The notes under the pieces are model-generated. The model did not search any database and was not told the origin of the DNA. It saw only the letters and a program-made list of their open reading frames with translations. This document shows positions 1-11,222 of a DNA stretch of 48,769 bases, piece after piece. Origin of the DNA: Novosphingobium lindaniclasticum LE124 (GTDB lineage Bacteria; Pseudomonadota; Alphaproteobacteria; Sphingomonadales; Sphingomonadaceae); the NCBI RefSeq assembly GCF_000445125.1, contig NZ_ATHL01000138.1, positions 1 through 48,769 of the forward strand, in the 5' to 3' direction. Each line of letters begins with the position of its first letter. The stretch's first letter is position 1. Made by a program: the position numbers and the translations under genes.

Positions 1-1659
1 CACCTTTTCGAGCGGCATGGACAGGCGCTCGGCCATTTCCTCGGGCGTGGGCTCGCGGCCCTGCTCGTGGAGGAACTGGCGGCTGGTGCGGACCAGCTTG
101 TTGATCGTCTCGATCATGTGGACCGGGATGCGGATCGTGCGGGCCTGATCCGCGATCGAGCGGGTGATCGCCTGCCTGATCCACCAGGTGGCGTAAGTGG
201 AGAACTTGTAGCCGCGGCGGTACTCGAACTTGTCGACCGCCTTCATCAGGCCGATGTTGCCTTCCTGAATGAGGTCCAGGAATTGAAGGCCGCGGTTCGT
301 GTACTTCTTGGCGATCGAGATCACCAGGCGCAGGTTCGCCTCGACCATTTCCTTCTTGGCGATGCGCGCCTCGCGCTCACCTTTCTGGACCATGTTGACG
401 ATGCGGCGGAACTCGGGAAGCGCCATGCCGGTGGCGGCGGCGATGTCCGACACTTCCGAACGGATTCGTTCGACCGGATCGGCCTCGGCTTCCGCAAAGG
501 CCGCCCACTTCTTGTCCTTCCTGGACATTTCGGCAAGCCAGGTATCGTCCAGTTCGCGGCCGACGTAGGTATCGAGGAAGTCGGCGCGCTTGACCTTGTG
601 ACGCTCAGCCAGGCGCAGCATCTGGCCGCCCAGCGTCGTCAGGCGGCGGTTGAAGGCATAGAGGTTGTCGACGAGATATTCGATCTTCGTCGCGTGGAAC
701 TTCACCGATTCGACCTGAGCGGTCAGGTCTTCGCGCAGCTGCTGGTACTGGTCTTCCTTGGCGGCGGGGAAATCGATGCCCAGAGCCAGCGCGTCGAGAC
801 GTTCCGACTGAAGGCGTTCGAAGGCCTGGAACAGCTCGGTGATGAGCATGAACTTCTCAAGCGCCTCGGGCTTGAGCGCCGCTTCCATCTGGGCGAGGCT
901 GAGGGTGTTGTCCTCTTCCTCTTCCTCGGCTTCGCGCTTGGGGATCGGGTTGCCGTCCTCGTCCAGTTCTTCCGAGTTGTCCTCGTCCGAATCGTCCTCG
1001 TCCTTGAACGAGGGGCCGGCGGTCTTCTCGCTGATCTCGCCGTCGTCGTCGCCTTCACCGTCCTCGGACAGGCTTTCCGGCGCCGGCTCCTTCGAGAGCA
1101 TGGCGTCGAGATCGAGGATCTCGCGCAGCTGCATCTCGCCGTTGTTGAGCGCTTCGGACCACTGGATGATGGCGTGGAAGGTGATCGGGCTCTCGCAAAG
1201 ACCCAGGATCATCATGTCGCGGCCGGCTTCGATCCGCTTGGCAATGGCGATTTCGCCTTCGCGACTGAGCAATTCGACCGCACCCATCTCGCGCAGGTAC
1301 ATACGCACGGGGTCATCGGTGCGCTCGACGGTTTCCTTCTTCTTGGCGTCGACCACCATGCGCGGCGAGACGTCGTCCGAATCGACCTCTTCGTTGTCGT
1401 CGCCGTCGTCTTCCTGCTGGCCTTCGGAATCCTCGTCGTTCTCGACGATGTTGATCCCCATTTCCGAGATCGCGGCCATGATGTCCTCGATCTGCTCGGA
1501 AGACATCTGATCCTGAGGCAGCGCCTCGTTCAGTTCGTCGTAGGTGATCACACCCCGGCGCTTGGCACGGGCGATCAGCTTCTTGATCGCACCCTCGTTG
1601 AGATCGATCAGCGGTGCGTCATTACCGTCGTTATCGCCGGTGTTGTCGTTCTTGCTCAT
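1..1659 (-). CDS. rpoD: RNA polymerase primary sigma factor RpoD (sigma-70), C-terminus cut by window edge
   Basis: Housekeeping sigma factor that directs RNA polymerase to most promoters. The reading frame is open from an ATG at 1659 to the left edge, giving 553 residues; about 100 C-terminal residues (regions 3.1-4.2) should lie outside. The N-terminus (region 1.1) is acidic. Region 1.2 reads TDDPVRMYLREMG, and is followed by a long acidic, Glu/Asp-rich non-conserved insert (around residues 190-250). Region 2 spans about residues 435-510, with EANLRLVISIAKKY, GLMKAVDKFEYRRG and FSTYATWWIRQAI, the core-binding, -10 recognition and melting segments. The visible part ends in early region 3 (EPTPEEMAERLSMPLEKV). 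It is the last gene of yqeY-dnaG-rpoD, 40 bp after dnaG, so it is probably co-transcribed with primase. A 556-residue open frame on the opposite strand is a codon-bias shadow. Confidence 0.97.
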   Translation of the reverse strand, partial: MSKNDNTGDNDGNDAPLIDLNEGAIKKLIARAKRRGVITYDELNEALPQDQMSSEQIEDIMAAISEMGINIVENDEDSEGQQEDDGDDNEEVDSDDVSPRMVVDAKKKETVERTDDPVRMYLREMGAVELLSREGEIAIAKRIEAGRDMMILGLCESPITFHAIIQWSEALNNGEMQLREILDLDAMLSKEPAPESLSEDGEGDDDGEISEKTAGPSFKDEDDSDEDNSEELDEDGNPIPKREAEEEEEDNTLSLAQMEAALKPEALEKFMLITELFQAFERLQSERLDALALGIDFPAAKEDQYQQLREDLTAQVESVKFHATKIEYLVDNLYAFNRRLTTLGGQMLRLAERHKVKRADFLDTYVGRELDDTWLAEMSRKDKKWAAFAEAEADPVERIRSEVSDIAAATGMALPEFRRIVNMVQKGEREARIAKKEMVEANLRLVISIAKKYTNRGLQFLDLIQEGNIGLMKAVDKFEYRRGYKFSTYATWWIRQAITRSIADQARTIRIPVHMIETINKLVRTSRQFLHEQGREPTPEEMAERLSMPLEKV

Positions 1660-1699
1660 TCTTCGCCGTTATCCCCGTGCATTCGGCCCGATTATACCA

Positions 1700-3586
1700 T
1701 CAGGACGAAGCCGCCTGTCTTGTCGCCATTTGCCTGAGACGACTATCAAATTCCAGCTTTCTCTCGCGCAAGCGCTGCTGGTCGGCAAAACTCTCCTCGG
1801 TGAACTCTCGTTCATGCCGTTCAGTCGCCGCTTTCAGAGCCGCCTCCAACACAGGCCGTTCAATTAAAAGCTGAATGGCCTGTGTCAGTTCTTCCTCCGA
1901 TTTTTCGGGACTTCCGTTCTCTTCAAGAAAGCCAAAGCGTAATCCTGAATATTCGGCGGGAGATGGAGGCTCTGCGCCTCTGTTTTGCAATATGGTAGTT
2001 AATGCGCTGCTTTCAAGCGACACGCTAGCGTTCAGAGAATCAAGCAATATTCCAAATCGAATTTCAAGATCGGGGGTTTTGGCCAGAGCTTCGGCATGCC
2101 GTTGCAACAAGTGGGGCCACCGGATTAGTCCGGCAATTACAGCCGCAGAAAGGCTGTCACGGCCCGATCCATCCTTGCCGTAGCGGCTGTTAAGGCGATC
2201 TATCGATTCGGGAGAAGAGGGGATAATCGCAGGACGTTTGTTCCATTTTCCTTCACCGCGCTGCTGGTTTGGCCGGAACGGTCCTCCGCCACGGCCAGCT
2301 TGCTGCCAGCGGCTCTCGCGTTTGGGGAAGGCGAACTCCGAATAGCGATCCTGCAATTCGCGGCGGTAGAGGCTGGCGATATCGGAATTCTGGATCGCAT
2401 CGACATGCGCCATGAGCCGCGCCTTGAGGCCGGCCTTGTCTTCCGGAGTATGCAGCGGCTGGGCATCGCGCTCCACTTCCCAGAGCACCTCGATCAGGCT
2501 TTTCGCGGCGCCCAGCACCTCTTCCATGGCGCGTGCGCCGCGCTGCTTGATGAGGTCGTCCGGGTCGAGGCCTTCCGGCAGCCGCACGATTCGCAGCGAA
2601 TGCGCAGGGCGGAGCAGGGGCAGGGCGCGCGTTACGGCGCGCATCGCGGCGCGCTGGCCTGCGGAATCGCCGTCAAAGCACAAGATGGGCATTTCGACGT
2701 GACGCCAGAGCATCTCGATCTGCTGCTCCGTCAGCGCCGTGCCGAGCGGAGCGACGCATTCGCCGATTCCCGCCGCTGCCATGGCGACCACGTCCATGTA
2801 ACCTTCGACCACGACCATCCGGCCCGACTGGCGCGCGGCAGGTGCGGCACGGTGCAGATTGTAGAGAGTGCGGCCTTTGTCGAAGAGGGGCGTATCGGGA
2901 GAATTCAGATATTTGGGCGCATCCGTTTTCTCCTTGGTGAGAATACGTCCGCCGAAAGCGATCACACGACCGCGCGCGTCCTCGATCGGCAGCATCAGGC
3001 GGCCGCGAAAACGGTCGTAGGGGTCGCGGTTCTCCACTTCTATCCGCAAACCTGCCTCGATCAGCATGGCTTCCGGGAACTTGCCGAGCGCTTCCTTCAT
3101 CGCCTGACGCCCGTCCGGCGCAAAGCCGAAGCCGAAGCGCTGGAGGGTGTGGGCGTCGAAGCCGCGCGTCGCCAGGTAGGCACGCGCCGCTTCGCCGCCG
3201 GGCGCGGACAGGTTCTGCACGAACCAGCCTTGCGCGGCAGCCATCACGTCATGCAGCGTATCCCGCTTCTCCACCGCCTTGGCGCTGCGCGGATCGGGGG
3301 CTGGGACGTCCATCCCCGCCTCGGCCGCCAGTTCCTTGACCGCGTCCATGAACGACAGGCCCTGATGGTCGGTCATCCAGCGGATCGCATCTCCATGTGC
3401 GCCGCAGCCAAAGCAGTGATAGAAGCCCTTTTCGTCGTTGACGGTGAAGCTGGGAGACTTCTCGTTGTGAAACGGGCAGCAGGCCTTGAACTCGCGCCCC
3501 GCCTTGGTGAGGCGGGTCGAGCGACCGATCAGCGCCGAAAGCGTTGTCCGCGTGCGAAGCTGGTCCAGCCATTGAGGGGTAAGCAC
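1700..3586 (-). CDS. dnaG: DNA primase DnaG
   Basis: Synthesises RNA primers for chromosomal replication, acting with the replicative helicase. At 628 aa it has normal family length. The N-terminal CHC2 zinc finger has ligands C37, H40, C58 and C61 (CPFH ... CFGC). The catalytic TOPRIM domain lies around residues 255-340, with VEGYMDV and FDGDSAGQRAAMR carrying the acidic metal-binding residues. After about residue 400 comes a poorly conserved linker (GRGGGPFRPNQQRGEGK) and then the helicase-binding domain. The start is GTG (VLTPQWLDQL), with only a weak AGGA close upstream. The gene follows yqeY by 27 bp and precedes rpoD by 40 bp. The 3' quarter (about 1700-2230) is visibly richer in A/T than the rest of the gene. 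Confidence 0.97.
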   Translation of the reverse strand: MLTPQWLDQLRTRTTLSALIGRSTRLTKAGREFKACCPFHNEKSPSFTVNDEKGFYHCFGCGAHGDAIRWMTDHQGLSFMDAVKELAAEAGMDVPAPDPRSAKAVEKRDTLHDVMAAAQGWFVQNLSAPGGEAARAYLATRGFDAHTLQRFGFGFAPDGRQAMKEALGKFPEAMLIEAGLRIEVENRDPYDRFRGRLMLPIEDARGRVIAFGGRILTKEKTDAPKYLNSPDTPLFDKGRTLYNLHRAAPAARQSGRMVVVEGYMDVVAMAAAGIGECVAPLGTALTEQQIEMLWRHVEMPILCFDGDSAGQRAAMRAVTRALPLLRPAHSLRIVRLPEGLDPDDLIKQRGARAMEEVLGAAKSLIEVLWEVERDAQPLHTPEDKAGLKARLMAHVDAIQNSDIASLYRRELQDRYSEFAFPKRESRWQQAGRGGGPFRPNQQRGEGKWNKRPAIIPSSPESIDRLNSRYGKDGSGRDSLSAAVIAGLIRWPHLLQRHAEALAKTPDLEIRFGILLDSLNASVSLESSALTTILQNRGAEPPSPAEYSGLRFGFLEENGSPEKSEEELTQAIQLLIERPVLEAALKAATERHEREFTEESFADQQRLRERKLEFDSRLRQMATRQAASS

Positions 3587-3613
3587 GGTCCTGCCGCCCG
3601 ATTGCGTATCAGG

Positions 3614-4066
3614 TCAGGCCAGCGCCGCCTTCACCCAGCCAGAGGCCTTGCCCATGTCGAGCTGGGTGCCGTGGCGCGCCTTCAGTGCGGCGACGACCTT
3701 GCCCATGTCCTTCATGCTCTCCGCACCGACTTCCGCCTTGATGGCCTCGATCAGGGCCTTGGTTTCATCCTCGGACAGCTGTGCGGGCAGGAAGGTCTCG
3801 ATCACGTCAAGCTCGGCCTTCTCCTCGGCAGCCTTTTCCGGCCGACCGCCTTCCTCGAACAGCTGGATCGATTCGCGGCGCTGCTTCACCATCTTCTGGA
3901 GCACGTCGATCACCATGGCATCGTCGTCCGGCAGGGAATCGGCGGTGCGCAGCTCGATGTCGCGGTCCTTGATCTTGGCAAGGATGAGTCGGACTGCGGC
4001 CAGACGCGGCTTGTCGCCCGCCTTCATCGCAGTGATCTGGGCGGCCTTGATCGAATCACGAAGCAT
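3614..4066 (-). CDS. GatB/YqeY domain-containing protein
   Basis: Small 150-aa protein of the YqeY family, which is related to the tail domain of the amidotransferase subunit GatB. The helical N-terminus (MLRDSIKAAQITAMKAGDKP) and the segment ETFLPAQLSEDETKALIEAI are typical. Members are thought to bind tRNA or to interact with Glu/Asp-tRNA amidotransferase, but a precise role is not established. It is the first gene of the yqeY-dnaG-rpoD unit, a position filled by rpsU in enterobacteria, and is divergent from carA across 163 bp that should hold both promoters. The ATG start is well placed, with AGGA a few bases upstream. Confidence 0.93.
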   Translation of the reverse strand: MLRDSIKAAQITAMKAGDKPRLAAVRLILAKIKDRDIELRTADSLPDDDAMVIDVLQKMVKQRRESIQLFEEGGRPEKAAEEKAELDVIETFLPAQLSEDETKALIEAIKAEVGAESMKDMGKVVAALKARHGTQLDMGKASGWVKAALA

Positions 4067-4150
4067 TGGTTTCCTGCTGTTCTGAGTGGTTTGGGAAAGT
4101 GTCCTGGCGCAAAACTAGCAAGCCGCGCGCCAAATTGCACCTGTCGCGCC

Positions 4151-4179
4151 TTGACGCGGTGCGCAACCCTCTCTAGCGG
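4151..4179 (+). promoter_or_regulatory. Candidate carA promoter
   Basis: TTGACG at 4151-4156 is a good -35 match. It is followed 17 bp later by TAGCGG (4174-4179), a poor -10 that overlaps the alternative CTCTAG. It would start transcription about 45 bp before the carA ATG. The position in the divergent yqeY/carA spacer fits, but the weak -10 leaves this uncertain. Confidence 0.3.
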
Positions 4180-4229
4180 GCACCTCTTAGCACACATAGT
4201 CAGAAACGCCGTAAACGGAGCGACCCACC

Positions 4230-5396
4230 ATGGCCGACGCCGCATATACGCTTGCGCCCAAACCTGAAGGGGCGACAGGCGTTCTCGTCCTGAGCGATGG
4301 ACACGTGGTCTGGGGCCGCGGCTTTGGAGCCGTCGGCGAAGCAGTCGGCGAAGTCTGCTTCAACACCGCGATGACCGGATATCAGGAAGTGATGACCGAT
4401 CCTTCCTACGCGGGCCAGATCGTCACCTTCACGTTCCCCCACATCGGCAATGTCGGTGTCAACGACGAGGATCTCGAATCCAGGGTCGATGGCGCCGTCG
4501 GCTGCGTCGTCCGCGAGGACGTGACGCTGCCGTCGAACTTCCGCTCGGCCGGTGAGTTCGGAGACTGGCTTGCCGCAAAGGGCAAGGTCGGCCTTTCCGG
4601 CGTCGATACCCGCGCGCTCACCCGCCGCATCCGGCTTCAGGGCGCGCCCAACGCGGTGATCGCCCATAACCCGGAAGGCGAGTTCGACATTCCCGTGCTG
4701 ATCCAGCGCGCACAGGAATGGCCAGGCCTCGAAGGCATGGATCTTGCCAAGATCGTCAGCCGCGAAATTCAGGAGGGCTGGGAAGGCTCGACCTGGGAAC
4801 TCGGTCAGGGCTTCGGCGATGGCGTGGGTGAAGCGCCTCCGCATGTCGTCGCCATCGATTACGGCGCGAAAGACAACATCTTCCGCAATCTGGTGAAGGC
4901 TGGCGCGCGCGTTACCGTGGTGCCTGCCGAGACCTCGCTCGACGCGATCCTCGCACTGGAGCCGGCGGGCGTGTTCCTTTCGAACGGTCCGGGCGATCCG
5001 GCGGCGACCGGCGAATATGCCGTTCCCGTGATCCGCTCACTGCTGGAGCGCGACGTGCCGATCTTCGGCATCTGCCTCGGTCACCAGATGCTCGGCCTGG
5101 CGGCCGGCGCCAGGACCTCGAAGATGCATCAGGGCCATCGCGGCGCCAATCACCCGGTCAAGCGCCTGGACGATGCCGTGGTCGAGATCACCTCGATGAA
5201 CCACGGTTTCGCGGTCGACAACCAGACCCTGCCCGAGAACGTGGAAGAGACGCACGTCTCCCTGTTCGACGGTTCGAACTGCGGTATCTCGATCAAGGGC
5301 AAGAAGGCCTTCGGCGTGCAGTATCACCCGGAGGCCAGCCCCGGCCCGCAGGACAGCTTCTACCTCTTCGAGAAGTTCGTGGGGATGCTGGCCTGA
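4230..5396 (+). CDS. carA: Carbamoyl-phosphate synthase small (glutaminase) subunit
   Basis: Hydrolyses glutamine and channels ammonia to CarB for carbamoyl-phosphate synthesis, feeding arginine and pyrimidine pathways. The 388 aa match the usual length. The N-terminal CPSase_sm_chain domain (about 1-150) contains CFNTAMTGYQEV. The C-terminal class I glutamine amidotransferase domain contains FGICLGHQMLGLA with nucleophile Cys282, and the other triad members His366 and Glu368 in QYHPEASPGP. The ATG start follows GGAG with reasonable spacing. carB follows after 168 bp on the same strand. The spacer contains a hairpin, so co-transcription is likely but not certain. Confidence 0.97.
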   Translation: MADAAYTLAPKPEGATGVLVLSDGHVVWGRGFGAVGEAVGEVCFNTAMTGYQEVMTDPSYAGQIVTFTFPHIGNVGVNDEDLESRVDGAVGCVVREDVTLPSNFRSAGEFGDWLAAKGKVGLSGVDTRALTRRIRLQGAPNAVIAHNPEGEFDIPVLIQRAQEWPGLEGMDLAKIVSREIQEGWEGSTWELGQGFGDGVGEAPPHVVAIDYGAKDNIFRNLVKAGARVTVVPAETSLDAILALEPAGVFLSNGPGDPAATGEYAVPVIRSLLERDVPIFGICLGHQMLGLAAGARTSKMHQGHRGANHPVKRLDDAVVEITSMNHGFAVDNQTLPENVEETHVSLFDGSNCGISIKGKKAFGVQYHPEASPGPQDSFYLFEKFVGMLA

Positions 5397-5564
5397 TGGG
5401 CGTGCGGATCGCGCCTTGCCGATCCGCAGCAACCGCCCCGTCTGCTCGATCATTCTCAAAGCCGACGCCGAAGCCCCGGTATACTGAGGCAAGGCGTTCG
5501 GCGAACTGGTAGCCTCGGCCGCCAGTCCGACATACAAGACACACAGGACACCCCAGGACAGCCC
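5397..5564 (+). other. carA-carB spacer with hairpin and possible -10
   Basis: A perfect 9-bp inverted repeat (TGCGGATCG 5403-5411 and CGATCCGCA 5420-5428, loop 8) starts right after the carA stop. It lacks a T-run, so it is not a standard terminator; it may be an mRNA-processing or attenuation hairpin. TATACT at 5480-5485 is a good -10 match, but the sequence 17 bp upstream (CAAAGC) is not a convincing -35. The spacer is unusually long for two subunits of one enzyme, which leaves room for separate control of carB. Confidence 0.4.
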
Positions 5565-8888
<3,324 letters not shown>

Positions 8889-8899
8889 AATCGATCTAG

Positions 8900-8998
8900 C
8901 CTCCCCACATCGCTGCGGATCGGCCCCGTCTCCTGGAACAACCTGAGAGACGGGACAGGAAACTAGTCTTCTCCGACTGGTTTCGCGTGCGGGGAGGC
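8900..8998 (+). ncRNA. Candidate structured leader upstream of greA (three-way junction)
   Basis: The 129-bp carB-greA spacer folds by eye into a three-way junction. The closing stem P1 is GCCTCCCC 8900-8907 with GGGGAGGC 8991-8998. P2 is CCCGTCTC 8925-8932 with GAGACGGG 8947-8954. P3 is 8959-8968 with 8975-8984 (10 bp including one G-U, 6-base loop). P1 ends four bases before the AGGAAGGAAG ribosome-binding region of greA. No T-run follows any stem, so it does not look like a simple carB terminator. I recognise no known riboswitch or RNA family. It could be a greA leader/attenuator or an mRNA-stability element. The evidence is complementarity only; no covariation was examined. Confidence 0.4.
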
Positions 8999-9017
8999 AG
9001 CAGGAAGGAAGTGTTAG

Positions 9018-9494
9018 ATGGCCAGTATCGAAAAGCTCCCCATGCTCGCGGAAGGGTATGAGAAGCTGACCGCCGATCTCAAAGCGCTGCGTGAAGAGCG
9101 CCCCCGGATCGTCGATGCGATCGAGGAAGCGCGCGCGCACGGCGATCTCTCGGAAAACGCCGAGTATCACGCCGCGAAGGAGCGTCAGGGCCAGGTCGAG
9201 GCGACGATTGCCGACCTCGAAGACAAGATCAGCCGTGCTCAGATTGTCGATCCCGCCACGCTGTCGAGCGACAAGATCATCTTCGGCGCAACGGTGACGC
9301 TGCTGGACGAGGACGACAAGCCGGTGCGCTACCAGATCGTCGGTCCCTATGAAGCCGACGCGCGCATTGGTCGCATCAGCTACAACTCGCCGCTCGGCAA
9401 GGCGCTGATCGGCCGCAAGGTCGAAGAAGAAGTGGAAGTCACCGTTCCAGCGGGCGACAAGTTCTACCTCGTGCAGAACATCGAATTCATCTGA
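9018..9494 (+). CDS. greA: Transcription elongation factor GreA
   Basis: Rescues backtracked RNA polymerase by stimulating its intrinsic transcript cleavage. The 158 aa are the standard length. The N-terminal coiled coil (about 10-75) carries the conserved tip AHGDLSENAEYHAAKERQ, whose acidic residues reach into the secondary channel. The C-terminal FKBP-like domain (about 82-158) has IIFGATVTLLDEDDKP and NSPLGKALIGRKVEEEVEV. The ATG start is 7-8 bases after a strong purine-rich site (AGGAAGGAAG). It lies 129 bp downstream of carB, with a foldable spacer, and is closed by a strong intrinsic terminator. A second Gre-like protein at 36372-36827 lacks the acidic tip. Confidence 0.97.
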   Translation: MASIEKLPMLAEGYEKLTADLKALREERPRIVDAIEEARAHGDLSENAEYHAAKERQGQVEATIADLEDKISRAQIVDPATLSSDKIIFGATVTLLDEDDKPVRYQIVGPYEADARIGRISYNSPLGKALIGRKVEEEVEVTVPAGDKFYLVQNIEFI

Positions 9495-9518
9495 GTCAAC
9501 TTCGCCTCATCGCGCACA

Positions 9519-9548
9519 AAAAAGGCCGGCAGAAATGCCGGCCTTTTT
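9519..9548 (+). terminator. Bidirectional intrinsic terminator after greA
   Basis: A perfect 12-bp stem pairs 9519-9530 with 9537-9548 around a 6-base loop (AGAAAT). Its core GGCCGGC is flanked by an A-run on the left and a T-run on the right, so it should stop transcription of greA and of the convergent DUF4170 gene. Confidence 0.92.
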
Positions 9549-9579
9549 CGTTTCCGCAGCCTGTCCGCGGAAACCCGAT

Positions 9580-9801
9580 TCAGGCGTCCGACTGGTCGGG
9601 CTGAAGCAGGCGGTGCAGGTGCACGATCACATACTTCATCTCCGCGTCGTCGACGGTGCGCTGCGCGGACGAGCGCCAGGCATCTTCGGCCGAGGCGTAG
9701 TCGGGATAGACGCCGACGAGATCGAGAGCATCGAGATCGGCGAATTCAAGGCTGCGGGGATCTTTGACCCGGCCGCCCATCACAAGGTGAAGCTTCTGCA
9801 T
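9580..9801 (-). CDS. DUF4170 domain-containing protein
   Basis: A 73-aa cytoplasmic protein beginning MQKLHLVMGGRVKDPRSLEF and ending in MKYVIVHLHRLLQPD, a short conserved alphaproteobacterial family of unknown function (DUF4170). The frame is open further upstream to 9903, but conservation starts at the ATG at 9801, so I take that start. It converges on greA and lies 129 bp downstream of a small-membrane-protein operon on the same strand, with a hairpin between. No catalytic residues or membrane segments are evident. Confidence 0.85.
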   Translation of the reverse strand: MQKLHLVMGGRVKDPRSLEFADLDALDLVGVYPDYASAEDAWRSSAQRTVDDAEMKYVIVHLHRLLQPDQSDA

Positions 9802-9866
9802 GGGAGCGCTTTCGTGAGTGGGAAGAGAGATCCGGTCCCCATACGTATTGGCCAGTTGCAGGGCAA

Positions 9867-9892
9867 GAGCGGATCGCCCAGGCGATCCGCTC
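9867..9892 (-). terminator. Hairpin below the yqj-like operon
   Basis: An 11-bp perfect stem (GAGCGGATCGC 9867-9877 paired with 9882-9892, tetraloop) lies 38 bp past the stop of the 193-aa gene. Read on the minus strand, the tail is TTGCCC, a weak T-run. It is probably a terminator for the operon above it or an RNA-stability hairpin before the DUF4170 gene. Confidence 0.45.
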
Positions 9893-9930
9893 CGAAAATG
9901 CAACCGTTTCTCATTCGTAAATAGCGCGTT

Positions 9931-10512
9931 TCAATGCGGCAGGCGCTGGGTCAGTCCGCTGAAGATTTCGGCGATCCGATGGGAGCCCGAACTGGCTGAT
10001 TCGCTTGCCGAATGGCCGATTTTGTGAGCCTGCCGGGTCGCCGCTTCACTGGCATCGCCAGCGCGTTTGGCGGCGGAGCGACCCAGCGCACTTGCAGCGG
10101 CCAGCGCCGTCATGCCGTATTTTTCAAGTCGCTCGGCGGCCAGTTCGCCGTTCTTCTCGGCATGATCGGCCAGGACGGCCGCCTTCTTGCGCGCGCTGGT
10201 GCCAAGGACCTGCGCCTTTTCGGCGGTTTCCTTGCCCAGCAGGACCGTGGCGGCACCCGCCGCCTCGGCAAGGTGCGCACCGCGCGAAAGCACCCCGCGC
10301 GTGACGCGTCGCGGCAGCAGAGCGCTGACGAGCGCCCCGGCGGCCAGCCCGCCCGCCACGACCAGGACCGGGTGCTTCTTCACGAAGGCAACGACCTTTT
10401 CCGAAGGTCGCTGCTCTTCATGGGCGGCCTTGAACGGCACGACTTTGCCGGGATTGGCATCGCTGACCGAGGTTTCCGGGAGGGCGGGGGTGGTGTTATC
10501 AGTCTTGCTCAC
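9931..10512 (-). CDS. Small membrane-anchored helical protein, unknown function
   Basis: A 193-aa protein with a polar N-terminus, one hydrophobic segment (about residues 49-67, VLVVAGGLAAGALVSALLP) followed by a basic stretch, then a long Ala/Lys/Glu-rich helical region. The layout 'HP-hydrophobic-RR' is reminiscent of the YqjD/ElaB (DUF883) anchor, but the anchor here is near the N-terminus instead of the C-terminus. The start is GTG with GAAGGAG eight bases upstream. It is the last gene of a four-gene minus-strand set starting at 11738, 12 bp after its neighbour. A role in membrane attachment of a cytoplasmic partner is possible; I do not recognise a named family. Confidence 0.75.
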   Translation of the reverse strand: MSKTDNTTPALPETSVSDANPGKVVPFKAAHEEQRPSEKVVAFVKKHPVLVVAGGLAAGALVSALLPRRVTRGVLSRGAHLAEAAGAATVLLGKETAEKAQVLGTSARKKAAVLADHAEKNGELAAERLEKYGMTALAAASALGRSAAKRAGDASEAATRQAHKIGHSASESASSGSHRIAEIFSGLTQRLPH

Positions 10513-10524
10513 CGTCGGTCTCCT

Positions 10525-10821
10525 TCAGGTGTGTTTGCCGGAACCGAACAGCCTTTCGATCCCGGCCTTGATCGGGTTGCGCAGAAGCCAAAGCACCAGG
10601 GCCGTGAAGGTTCCGCCGACCGCGACAGGATGCTCCTCCACGACGGCCACAGCCTCGTCGAGCATGTCGGCAGCCTGTTCGGTCACTTCGTCCAAGATGC
10701 GGCCGGTCAGTCCCCGGGCCTCGTAATCGGTCTTGAGCGCGCCGTAGCGGGCGTCGAACATGGCCTTCGCCGCATCGCGCGCCGAGCGATCGATTTCGAG
10801 TTGCCGTGCCAGCGCGTTCAT
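10525..10821 (-). CDS. YqjK-like small membrane protein
   Basis: A 98-aa protein: a charged helical N-terminal half (MNALARQLEIDRSARDAAKA) then one hydrophobic segment (HPVAVGGTFTALVLWLLRNP, about 67-86) and a short basic tail. Size, order and topology resemble enterobacterial YqjK, although I see little sequence identity. Its ATG at 10821 overlaps the stop of the holin-like gene by 4 bp (ATGA), so translation is probably coupled. A longer upstream frame exists but would run into the preceding coding region. Confidence 0.75.
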   Translation of the reverse strand: MNALARQLEIDRSARDAAKAMFDARYGALKTDYEARGLTGRILDEVTEQAADMLDEAVAVVEEHPVAVGGTFTALVLWLLRNPIKAGIERLFGSGKHT

Positions 10822-11204
10822 TCGGATGACTCCTTGTCGAGTAGCAGAGCCATCATCCGTCTGGCTTTGCCGCGCGCCGAAAGCGCCATGATGACGGCGA
10901 CCGCCAGGATCACCACAGGTACGACGATCATGGACAGCCACGGACCGATCACGGTGCCGAGCGCAATCACGGCCCCGATCACCAGCGCCATCAGCGCGAA
11001 GAACACCAGTACCGCCGCCCCGACGCCCAGTATGGCGATACTGCGCGTTTGCGCTCCGGCATAGGCCGCGCGCGTTTTCTGATAGGCGACTTCGGCCTGC
11101 GCGAAATTGCGTGCTTCGCCCAGGAGCAGGCGTACGTCCTGGATCAGGGAAAGATCCTCGCCCTCCTCGGTGGGAGGGGCGAGGCTTGCTGGAGTGTCGA
11201 GCAT
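10818..11204 (-). CDS. Phage-holin-family / YqjE-like (DUF1469) membrane protein
   Basis: A 128-aa protein with a cytoplasmic helical N-terminus (LIQDVRLLLGEARNFAQAEV) and two long hydrophobic segments around residues 55-80 and 88-108, followed by a charged tail (ARGKARRMMALLLDKESSE). This is the architecture of the 'putative Actinobacterial Holin-X / phage holin family' proteins, including E. coli YqjE. Despite the family name there is no phage context. It lies 18 bp after the YqjD-like gene and overlaps the next gene by 4 bp. Its function is unknown. Confidence 0.82.
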   Translation of the reverse strand: MLDTPASLAPPTEEGEDLSLIQDVRLLLGEARNFAQAEVAYQKTRAAYAGAQTRSIAILGVGAAVLVFFALMALVIGAVIALGTVIGPWLSMIVVPVVILAVAVIMALSARGKARRMMALLLDKESSE

Positions 11205-11222
11205 CGCCGTGCGTACGATCGG

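Noticed and set aside
67..1737. 556-residue plus-strand frame opposite rpoD
   Set aside because: The minus strand encodes clear RpoD motifs through this whole stretch; the plus frame has no domain and no ribosome-binding site.
2300..4267. 655-residue plus-strand frame opposite dnaG and yqeY
   Set aside because: Antisense to two well-supported genes and running past the carA start; no domain.
10818..11204. Prophage remnant based on the holin-family protein
   Set aside because: No phage lysin, structural gene, integrase or attachment site nearby; the YqjE-like operon context explains it.
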